Positions 7,368 through 13,900 of a stretch of 19,939 nucleotides of DNA are shown here, piece by piece. Positions within the stretch are counted from its first letter, which is position 1. Each line of letters starts with the position of its first letter. The position numbers were made by a program, and so were the translations under genes. Source of the stretch: Prevotella sp. CAG:1058 (GTDB lineage Bacteria; Bacteroidota; Bacteroidia; Bacteroidales; Bacteroidaceae); assembly GCA_000433175.1 (NCBI GenBank), contig HF986615.1, positions 1 through 19,939 of the forward strand. Reading direction: 5' to 3'. The notes below the pieces were generated by a model. The model worked only from the letters and a program-made list of their open reading frames with translations, was not told where the DNA came from and did no database searches.

Positions 7368-7892
7368 ATGAAAAAAATCATATTAATAACAGGAGGGCAA
7401 CGCTCAGGCAAAAGTGTATACGCTGAAAAATTGGCGCTGTCGCTATCTGCAACGCCTTATTATATTGCAACGGCTCATATTTGGGACGAAGAATTCAGCG
7501 AACGTGTAAGAAGACATAAAGTACGCAGAGGCCCACAATGGACGAACATTGAAGAAGAAAAATATTTAAGTAAGCATGACATTAACGGGAAAGTGGCTGT
7601 AATCGACTGCGTCACACTTTGGTGTACGAACTTCTTTTTCAATAACAACGATGATCCCCAGCCTACAGTAGACGAGGCATTGCATGAGATACAACAAGAG
7701 TTTGACAAGTTTACCAACCAAGATGCAACTTTTATTTTTGTAACAAATGAAATAGGTAGCGGAGAAGTCAGTGGCAATGCTGTACAGCGAAGATTCACAG
7801 ACATGCAAGGTTGGATGAATCAATATATTGCAGCCAATGCCGATGAAGTAATAATGATGGTATGCGGTATTCCGGTAAAAATTAAAGGATGA
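7368..7892 (+). CDS. cobU: Adenosylcobinamide kinase / adenosylcobinamide-phosphate guanylyltransferase
   Basis: A bifunctional enzyme that phosphorylates adenosylcobinamide and then adds GMP to give AdoCbi-GDP, the activated intermediate of cobalamin nucleotide-loop assembly. The P-loop G-G-Q-R-S-G-K-S is at 9-16. The segment ERVRRHKVRR contains H50, which corresponds to the histidine guanylylated in the family. DCVTLWCTN and TNEIGSGEV are further CobU signatures. At 174 residues it has the family length. I chose ATG 7368, which lies behind the promoter and gives the canonical N-terminus MKKIILITGG. A 67-residue in-frame extension upstream is rejected. It is the first gene of the cobU-T-S-C operon, 68 nt ahead of cobT. 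Confidence 0.95.
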   Translation: MKKIILITGGQRSGKSVYAEKLALSLSATPYYIATAHIWDEEFSERVRRHKVRRGPQWTNIEEEKYLSKHDINGKVAVIDCVTLWCTNFFFNNNDDPQPTVDEALHEIQQEFDKFTNQDATFIFVTNEIGSGEVSGNAVQRRFTDMQGWMNQYIAANADEVIMMVCGIPVKIKG

Positions 7893-7960
7893 ATTTATTG
7901 GAATTAAGAATCTTCATACAATATTTATCAAAATAAAATCTATCAATTAATAAAATAAAT

Positions 7961-9013
7961 ATGAGAAAGTTCGAAATACGTCGACCTGACCATGCAATCA
8001 TGGCTGACGTGCAAACAAAGATAGATAATCTGAACAAGCCCAAAGGTTCACTTGGACGACTTGAGGACATAGCTGCCAGGTTATGCCTGATACAACAGTC
8101 ATTGACACCTAAGCTAATCAACCCATGTCATTTATTGTTTGGTGGCGACCACGGCATAGAACGTGAAGGTGTCAGCATATCACCACGTGAAGTGACTTGG
8201 CAGCAAATGATAAATTTTGCGAACGGCGGTGGCGGCGTAAACATGTTTTGCCGCCAGCATGGATTCAAACTTTATTTAGTTGACATCGGTGTTGACTATG
8301 ACTTATCTGGATGCGACGGCATAATAAACAAAAAGATCGCCAATGGAACTGCAAATTTCCTATATGGTCCGGCAATGGATAAGGACCAGTTTGATACAGC
8401 TATTAATATAGGAGCAAGCCTCGTAGATGAATGCCATAACAACGGATGCAATATAATAAGCATAGGCGAAATGGGTATTGCCAACACTTCGCCTTCAAGT
8501 GTTTGGATGAGTCTGTTCGGACAAGTACCACTCAAAGACTGTGTCGGTGCAGGTGCAGGACTAAACAGTCAAGGCATAAAGCATAAATATGAAATTCTGT
8601 CTGAAGCAATAAAAAATTATAAAGACAACACCACGGACGAAGACGACTCTACAGAAAACATCATAAGATATTTCGGTGGATTTGAAATGGTTGGAACCAT
8701 AGGAGCAATGTTAAGGGCAGCTGAATTAAGGATGATAATCCTGATTGACGGGTTCATTATGACAGCATGTGCATTAGCAGTGTCAAAACTATATCCTGAG
8801 GCTCAGGATTATATGATTTTCGGACATGTAGGCGACGAGGGCGGCCATAGACGATTGCTTAATCTTATGGAAGCCAAACCAATACTCGACCTCGGTCTAC
8901 GTTTGGGCGAAGGTACTGGTGCAATATGTGCATTCCCTATAATTGACAGTGCCGTAAGAATGATAAACGAAATGAATAATTTTGACAATGCGCATATCAC
9001 TAAATACTTCTAA
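7961..9013 (+). CDS. cobT: Nicotinate-nucleotide:dimethylbenzimidazole phosphoribosyltransferase
   Basis: CobT activates the lower-ligand base: it transfers phosphoribose from nicotinate mononucleotide to dimethylbenzimidazole or another base, giving the alpha-ribotide. The N-terminal segment KPKGSLGRLEDIAARL is the family signature. The catalytic glutamate lies in L-G-E317-G-T-G-A, the same number as the Salmonella enzyme. The glycine-rich GGDHGIEREGVS and GHVGDEGGHRR segments also fit. At 350 residues it is full length. Its 3' end overlaps the start of cobS by 26 nt, so translation is likely coupled. Confidence 0.96.
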   Translation: MRKFEIRRPDHAIMADVQTKIDNLNKPKGSLGRLEDIAARLCLIQQSLTPKLINPCHLLFGGDHGIEREGVSISPREVTWQQMINFANGGGGVNMFCRQHGFKLYLVDIGVDYDLSGCDGIINKKIANGTANFLYGPAMDKDQFDTAINIGASLVDECHNNGCNIISIGEMGIANTSPSSVWMSLFGQVPLKDCVGAGAGLNSQGIKHKYEILSEAIKNYKDNTTDEDDSTENIIRYFGGFEMVGTIGAMLRAAELRMIILIDGFIMTACALAVSKLYPEAQDYMIFGHVGDEGGHRRLLNLMEAKPILDLGLRLGEGTGAICAFPIIDSAVRMINEMNNFDNAHITKYF

Positions 9014-9806
9014 ATGGTACGACAACTTGTGGGCTGCGTTCATATTCTTCACACGCCTGCCATTATGGAGATTGCATGAGCCTCCTCGCGAATGTTATCG
9101 TGCCGTAGTTGAATATTGGCCGTTGGTAGGTTGGATTACCGGCGCAATTATGGGAGCCGTAATTTATTTCGGTGGCATGTTGTTTCCGCATACCATATCC
9201 GTATTGCTGGCCATTGCCACAAGGATACTTGTTACTGGTGCATTGCACGAGGACGGCCTGGCAGACTTTTTCGATGGATTTGGCGGTGGTGCAGGTGACC
9301 GTAAACGGACACTTGATATAATGAAGGACTCACACATCGGTACGTATGGTGTTGTGGGACTGGTGTTATACTTCTTATTACTTTTCTTTTCTCTTTCGGC
9401 CATGCCTGCGTCACTTGCAGCACTAACAGTAATCGCTGCCGACCCATTCTGCAAAATGGTATCAGGCCAGATAATTTCCATGATGCCTTATGCACGTACG
9501 GAGGAGGAGTCGAAAGCACATGTAATATACAGGAAGATATCGATTAAAGCCGGTTTAAGTCTTTCTGTACAAGGAGTTCTTCCATTAGTGTTAATGCTAT
9601 ATTTAACCGGAGGATTATTACGTTGGGAGTCACTTATTTTTGCTCCTTGCCTGGTAATGTATTTCATGTACCTTCTTATATGGCACCGGCTTAAAGGATA
9701 CACAGGTGATTGTTGCGGCGCAATGTTCCTGATAACAGAGCTATCCTTCTACCTCTGTGCCGTTTATCAGTTTACCAATAACAAAGCATTATGGACATTG
9801 TTTTAA
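8988..9806 (+). CDS. cobS: Adenosylcobinamide-GDP ribazoletransferase (cobalamin synthase)
   Basis: An integral membrane enzyme that joins AdoCbi-GDP (from CobU) to alpha-ribazole (phosphate) (from CobT), making adenosylcobalamin or its 5'-phosphate. The metal-binding signature is A-L-H-E-D-G-L-A-D-F-F-D-G-F-G-G-G, followed by K-D-S-H-I-G-T-Y-G, both diagnostic for CobS. Several hydrophobic helices fill the rest. I prefer ATG 8988 (272 residues) over the TTG two codons upstream. It overlaps cobT by 26 nt and cobC by 16 nt, which points to tight translational coupling. Confidence 0.94.
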   Translation: MRISLNTSKWYDNLWAAFIFFTRLPLWRLHEPPRECYRAVVEYWPLVGWITGAIMGAVIYFGGMLFPHTISVLLAIATRILVTGALHEDGLADFFDGFGGGAGDRKRTLDIMKDSHIGTYGVVGLVLYFLLLFFSLSAMPASLAALTVIAADPFCKMVSGQIISMMPYARTEEESKAHVIYRKISIKAGLSLSVQGVLPLVLMLYLTGGLLRWESLIFAPCLVMYFMYLLIWHRLKGYTGDCCGAMFLITELSFYLCAVYQFTNNKALWTLF

Positions 9807-10318
9807 TAAGACACACAAGTGTAGGCGTACCCAAAGGCACATGTTATGGCTGGAGTGACGTGCCTGTGGCTGACACATTCGAAACAGAAGCAGAAGAGAC
9901 TAAGAAAAATCTCGGTACAGTTGAATTTGATGCGGTATTCTCATCTCCGCTTACACGTGCCAGGAAGTTGGCTGCGTTCTGTGGCTACGACACCCCCATA
10001 GTTGACGACCGATTGAAGGAAATGAACATGGGTGACTGGGAAATGAAAAAATTTGACGAGATTGATGACGAAAATCTACAGAAATGGTATGACGACTACA
10101 TGCATATTGCCACAACAAATGGAGAAAGTTTCCCTGAATTGTATGCAAGGGTATCGTCTTTTCTAGACGAATTGAAATCAAAGCCATACGGTAAGGTTGC
10201 TATATTTGCACATGGTGGTGTACTTATTTGCGCAGGTATTTACGGAGGACTATTTACAGAAGAAAATTGTTTCAAGCACCTCGTCCCTTACGGTGGAATT
10301 GAAAGAATAAACATTTGA
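9791..10318 (+). CDS. cobC: Alpha-ribazole phosphatase (histidine phosphatase family)
   Basis: A member of the histidine phosphatase (phosphoglycerate mutase-like) superfamily. In this operon the likely role is removing the 5'-phosphate from alpha-ribazole phosphate or from cobalamin phosphate. The catalytic L-I-R7-H8-T motif is at the N-terminus, with R56 in SSPLTRAR, E77 in LKEMNMGDWE and H141 in FAHGGV completing the active site. The N-terminal TSVGVPKGTCYGWSDVPV resembles other CobC proteins and argues against a glycolytic mutase. Length 175. It overlaps cobS by 16 nt. Its stop lies 17 nt before the start of the next gene. Confidence 0.88.
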   Translation: MDIVLIRHTSVGVPKGTCYGWSDVPVADTFETEAEETKKNLGTVEFDAVFSSPLTRARKLAAFCGYDTPIVDDRLKEMNMGDWEMKKFDEIDDENLQKWYDDYMHIATTNGESFPELYARVSSFLDELKSKPYGKVAIFAHGGVLICAGIYGGLFTEENCFKHLVPYGGIERINI

Positions 10319-10335
10319 TACTATTAAAAAAAGCC

Positions 10336-10929
10336 ATGACTGACAAGCAGATAGTCGAGCTTTCACTTCAAAACCAAGAGCGGGCACACGAGTTGCTGCG
10401 CAAGACGCATATTATGGAGATATTATCAGAAGCCGGAACCGACGCGCATATAGTCGGTTCATTAGCCATGGGACTTCTGATAAACCATCTTGACATTGAC
10501 ATCCACGTCTACTCAACAGACGTGACATTACAAGACAGTTTTGCAATAATGGCCAAAATTGCCGAAAATGAATCTGTGATAAAGATTGAATGCCGCAACC
10601 TGTTGCATACAGAAGAAGCATGCATTGAATGGCACGTATGGGTAAAAGACGATGAAGACAAAACATGGCAAATCGACATAATCCATATATTAAGAGGCTC
10701 GCGCTACGACGGATTTTTTGAACGCATGGCAGAACGTATAAATGACGTATTAACAACGGAGACGCGCACTACCATATTAAGGCTGAAATATGAAACTTCA
10801 GGGAACGAACACGTAATGGGCGTTGAGTACTATCAAGCCGTGTTGCGTGACGGAATCAGGACACTGGGCCAATTCAACAAATGGCGTGAACTGCACAAAC
10901 CGAACGGAATAATAGAATGGATTCCATGA
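10336..10929 (+). CDS. Uncharacterised nucleotidyltransferase-fold protein at the end of the cob operon
   Basis: A 197-residue soluble protein that I do not recognise as a named family. It carries the minimal signature of the DNA polymerase beta-type nucleotidyltransferase fold: G41-S42 followed by D53-I-D55, and a third candidate metal ligand D114 in WQIDIIHI. This pattern usually means transfer of an NMP from NTP to a protein, RNA, antibiotic or small molecule. The substrate cannot be read from the sequence. I use ATG 10336 (MTDKQIVELS). A TTG at 10315 overlapping the cobC stop would add seven residues and is possible. Only 17 nt separate it from cobC, so it is probably the last gene of the cob transcript. 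It converges on comF with 10 nt between the stop codons. Confidence 0.7.
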   Translation: MTDKQIVELSLQNQERAHELLRKTHIMEILSEAGTDAHIVGSLAMGLLINHLDIDIHVYSTDVTLQDSFAIMAKIAENESVIKIECRNLLHTEEACIEWHVWVKDDEDKTWQIDIIHILRGSRYDGFFERMAERINDVLTTETRTTILRLKYETSGNEHVMGVEYYQAVLRDGIRTLGQFNKWRELHKPNGIIEWIP

Positions 10930-10939
10930 AAAAATAGCG

Positions 10940-11638
10940 TCATGTTTTTGTAAAACCCAGCGACATCACACTGAATTTGCTTGCTCCGCACTTCATAAGT
11001 TCCTTGGCACACGCTATTATCGTAGCCCCTGATGTGACTACGTCGTCAATGATAAGAACATGCTGATTGTCAAGTTTTCTCTTACCAGTACAAATAAAAA
11101 CATCGCGCACGTTCTCGTTCCGCTGCCAACGGTTCATGTGAGTCTGGCTTGCTGTAAACGATTTTCGTTTCACCGCATTACGAATTATGGGTAGATGTGT
11201 TATACCACTTACACCACGGGCTATCTCCATACTTTGATTATATCCCCTAGAAAATTTTCTATTGCGTGCAAGCGGTATCGGCACTATTGAGTCAATTTCA
11301 TCAAAAAAACCGTAACGCAAGAATTCTTTTGCCGCAAAGCGCCCCATTAATTCGCCGATTTCCGGATGATCATTATACTTCATGGAGTAAATAATCCTGC
11401 TTGAATCTGAATGTGGCCTGTAATGGAATAACGCTGCAGCTTTGTCTATCGGAATCTGTCCCCAAAACGACTTTACCATTTCATTATCATAAGGCTTTAT
11501 CCAAAAATTAGTTCTTGGCAAATCCAAGTTACACGACGAACAAATGATATCCTCACCAATTGCAAGGCGACAACCGCACATGACACATTGCTTAGGAGCA
11601 ATAATATTGATAAATCTGACAAGAAATTCGGTTAGCAT
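10940..11638 (-). CDS. comF: ComF family protein (phosphoribosyltransferase-like)
   Basis: A 232-residue protein of the ComF/GntX family. The N-terminus has a zinc-finger-like cysteine set C18, C21, C33, C36 (CVMCG and CSSC). The C-terminal half is a type I phosphoribosyltransferase fold with the PRPP-binding loop V-L-I-I-D-D-V-V-T-S-G-A-T at 194-206. Homologues are needed for DNA uptake in naturally competent bacteria. In Bacteroidetes the gene is widespread and its function is largely untested. It stands alone here, converging with the cob operon at its 3' end. No clear TAnnTTTG promoter was found upstream of its start on the minus strand. Confidence 0.88.
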   Translation of the reverse strand: MLTEFLVRFINIIAPKQCVMCGCRLAIGEDIICSSCNLDLPRTNFWIKPYDNEMVKSFWGQIPIDKAAALFHYRPHSDSSRIIYSMKYNDHPEIGELMGRFAAKEFLRYGFFDEIDSIVPIPLARNRKFSRGYNQSMEIARGVSGITHLPIIRNAVKRKSFTASQTHMNRWQRNENVRDVFICTGKRKLDNQHVLIIDDVVTSGATIIACAKELMKCGASKFSVMSLGFTKT

Positions 11639-11796
11639 CGGTTGAAGTATAGACTGTGGTTATCAGGGCTTAATTAATTGGAGCGTACCTAACACTATTG
11701 TTCGACTCGTAAGATTCAAAGGCTATAATATCAATTTCCCAAATTACGATACTCAACTGACAATCAGGTGTTTATCTAATTTAGCCAAAGTTGTGG

Positions 11797-11812
11797 TTAC
11801 ATATATATGTAA
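11797..11812. repeat. Perfect 16-bp palindrome
   Basis: ttacatatatatgtaa reads the same on both strands. It sits about 160 nt upstream of the comF start. It could be an operator, but the alternating AT core makes chance symmetry plausible. Confidence 0.35.
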
Positions 11813-11832
11813 AGCTTATGTAGCCTATTCTT

Positions 11833-11944
11833 AAAGACCGTCTTTTAGATTGTAAAAGGTTACCTGTTACGAGGCAAAAGGCATCCTTTTGCAGCGCTAA
11901 AGGCCGTCTATTGTTTATTTAACGGGATTACGGTCTTTTACAAT
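11833..11944. repeat. Cluster of palindromic repeat modules
   Basis: Short inverted repeats are stacked here: gcaaaagg-cat-ccttttgc (11874-11892) is perfect, gtaaaaggttacctgttac (11852-11870) has a palindromic core, and nested outer arms attgtaaaag / cttttacaat (11849-11858 and 11935-11944) and aaagaccgt / acggtcttt (11833-11841 and 11930-11938) enclose them. Very similar modules recur at 19815-19897, which marks a dispersed family rather than a single-site hairpin. Confidence 0.6.
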
Positions 11945-11970
11945 TTATGAAATCATACCGACAATGAAGT

Positions 11971-12044
11971 AAAAAATCAAGAATCAAGGAACCATGTATG
12001 CAGCAGTTAAAAATCGTACATATACGTTCCCTTAATTCTTGATT
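11971..12044 (-). terminator. Terminator hairpin of proS
   Basis: The arms 11975-11992 (aatcaagaatcaaggaac) and 12026-12044 (gttcccttaattcttgatt) pair over about 18 bp with one mismatch and one bulge. A second small stem is possible in the loop. On the minus strand the hairpin is followed at once by six T (11971-11976 read as complement). It lies about 20 nt beyond the proS stop. Confidence 0.75.
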
Positions 12045-12065
12045 CCTCTTCCTTTTATGATAGTA

Positions 12066-13547
12066 TTAATAGCTTCTGGCTATTATAACTCTTTGTTTTG
12101 CAGGTTTGCCAGACACCATATCCACACCCTCTGTCTGCTCTACGCCAAACGGCACACAACGTATGGTCGCTTGGGTCTCTTCTTTTATACGGGCTTCGGT
12201 CTCTGCAGTTCCGTCCCAATGGCAAAGGAAGAAACCTCCGTCCTTAATGCGTTCCTTGAACTCGTCATAATTGTCGCATTCATAAATACGGGAGTCACGA
12301 TAGGCCTTTGCCTTGTCGAACATGTTTTGCTGTATGTCCTTAAGCAACTGTTCAACACGCTCTACAATACCATCTACTGGCACTGTGTCTTTCTCTAATG
12401 TGTCACGGCGCATGATCTCAAGAGTATTGTTCTCAAGGTCGCGTCCTCCCATGACAAGACGTACGGGCACACCTTTCAGCTCATAGTCTGCAAACTTGAA
12501 ACCGGGGCGCTTGTTATCAGCATCATCATATTTCACAGATATGCCTGCTTCACGGAGCTCGTTGATAATCGGCGTAAGCTTTTCTGTTATGGCTTTCAAT
12601 TGGTCTGCGCCCTTGGTTATAGGTATTATAACAACCTGTATCGGAGCAAGCTTAGGCGGCAATACGAGTCCGTTGTCATCTGAGTGGGTCATGATAAGAG
12701 CGCCTATAAGGCGTGTTGATACGCCCCATGATGTCGCCCACACGTATTCAGGCTTGTTCTCCTTGTTAAGGTATGTCACGTCAAAGGCCTTCGCAAAGTT
12801 CTGTCCCAGGAAATGGCTCGTACCACTCTGAAGTGCTTTGCCGTCCTGCATCATGGCTTCTATCGTATAAGTATTCAAAGCTCCGGCAAAACGCTCCGTC
12901 TCACTCTTCACACCCTGTACAACAGGTACAGCCATCCATTTTTCGGCAAAGTCTGCATACACATGAAGCATTTTCTGTGCTTCCTCTTCCGCCTCTTCAC
13001 GAGTTGCATGTGCAGTATGGCCTTCTTGCCAAAGGAACTCCGATGTACGCAGGAACGGGCGAGTACGCATTTCCCAACGCATGACGTTGCACCATTGGTT
13101 GCACATCAACGGCAGGTCGCGATAAGAATGAATCCAGTTCTTATATGTATTCCAGATTATGGTCTCTGATGTCGGACGTATGATTAACTCTTCCTCAAGT
13201 CTTGCAGCCGGGTCGACTTCCACACCACTTTTATCTTCTTTTGCACGAAGACGATAATGTGTAACGACTGCGCACTCCTTGGCGAATCCTTCTACATGTT
13301 CAGCCTCGCGGGAAAGGAATGACTTAGGTATCAGCAACGGAAAATATGCGTTTTGTGCTCCAGTTTCTTTAAACATCTTGTCAAGCTGTTGCTGCATTTT
13401 CTCCCAAATGGCATAGCCATACGGTTTAATTACCATGCATCCACGCACGGCAGACTGTTCAGCAAGATCAGCCTTGGTCACCAAATCGTTATACCACTGA
13501 CTATAATTGTCAGCTCTTTTGGTCAAGTCTTTTAATTCTTTTGCCAT
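12066..13547 (-). CDS. proS: Prolyl-tRNA synthetase, archaeal/eukaryotic type
   Basis: Class II aminoacyl-tRNA synthetase charging tRNA-Pro. The N-terminus [23 protein letters not shown], the RPTSET loop (124-129), motif 2 R-x-E ([22 protein letters not shown], about 157-178) and the absence of the long editing insertion place it in the compact archaeal/eukaryotic class of ProRS rather than the E. coli-like class. The anticodon-binding domain (VVIIPITKG onward) and the C-terminal extension ending in ...IIARSY are also typical: this class ends in a conserved tyrosine. The length of 493 residues is normal. The gene is divergent from thrA and has its own terminator. Confidence 0.95.
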   Translation of the reverse strand: MAKELKDLTKRADNYSQWYNDLVTKADLAEQSAVRGCMVIKPYGYAIWEKMQQQLDKMFKETGAQNAYFPLLIPKSFLSREAEHVEGFAKECAVVTHYRLRAKEDKSGVEVDPAARLEEELIIRPTSETIIWNTYKNWIHSYRDLPLMCNQWCNVMRWEMRTRPFLRTSEFLWQEGHTAHATREEAEEEAQKMLHVYADFAEKWMAVPVVQGVKSETERFAGALNTYTIEAMMQDGKALQSGTSHFLGQNFAKAFDVTYLNKENKPEYVWATSWGVSTRLIGALIMTHSDDNGLVLPPKLAPIQVVIIPITKGADQLKAITEKLTPIINELREAGISVKYDDADNKRPGFKFADYELKGVPVRLVMGGRDLENNTLEIMRRDTLEKDTVPVDGIVERVEQLLKDIQQNMFDKAKAYRDSRIYECDNYDEFKERIKDGGFFLCHWDGTAETEARIKEETQATIRCVPFGVEQTEGVDMVSGKPAKQRVIIARSY

Positions 13548-13578
13548 GATAAAATACTCGTTTTAACAAATTTGGTTG

Positions 13579-13610
13579 CAAACTTACACAAATTTTGCCT
13601 AATACTGAAA
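13579..13610 (-). promoter_or_regulatory. Candidate promoter of proS
   Basis: On the minus strand a -7 box TAAGTTTG (13586 down to 13579) matches TAnnTTTG. The -33 region is weak (TTTC at 13610-13607, 20-nt spacing). It lies 32 nt upstream of the proS ATG. Confidence 0.55.
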
Positions 13611-13800
13611 TAATATGCAGACTTTCGTCATCAATTGTGCCTCATATTATTGTTAATAAACAACGGTGTCATAAAATAAGAATCGTCAATATTCGACAGC
13701 CGACCACATACAAACTGCAACAAAATAATCGATTTTAATATAAAAAGAAAGTGATTTGCACAATTCAACTATCCAATTTACAAGTTTGCAAGATAACAAG

Positions 13801-13831
13801 TTGCAGCAATTGAAAAATATTATTATATTTG
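13801..13831 (+). promoter_or_regulatory. Promoter of the thr operon
   Basis: The -7 box TATATTTG (13824-13831) fits TAnnTTTG. A -33 TTG (13801-13803) lies 20 nt upstream. The predicted leader is about 65 nt long and shows no strong hairpin. Confidence 0.6.
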
Positions 13832-13900
13832 TCGCCTATAAAATTAACAGAGGACCTAACCTAATTTGTATTAGAGTTCTCAAAAACATAAGTCTGAATA

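Larger units (their letters stand above)
11639..12065. other. Intergenic region comF-proS
   Basis: A 427-nt non-coding gap on the minus-strand side of both genes. It contains a 16-bp palindrome (11797-11812), a cluster of palindromic repeat modules (11833-11944) and the proS terminator hairpin (11971-12044). I see no gene, tRNA or convincing promoter in it. Confidence 0.65.
13548..13900. other. Divergent intergenic region proS-thrA
   Basis: This 353-nt AT-rich gap separates two divergent genes. It contains a candidate proS promoter near the proS end and the thrA promoter near the thrA end. The middle (about 13620-13790) shows nothing I can name. I see no leader peptide rich in threonine or isoleucine codons and no attenuator hairpin before thrA. 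Confidence 0.6.

Noticed and set aside
9791..10318. cobC as a glycolytic phosphoglycerate mutase
   Set aside because: It is too short for GpmA, and the N-terminal sequence and operon position fit alpha-ribazole phosphatase.
13579..13582. Shared TTGCAAAC words near the proS, thrA and rseC promoters as a common operator
   Set aside because: Only the rseC copy forms an inverted repeat. The others are single short words in AT-rich sequence.
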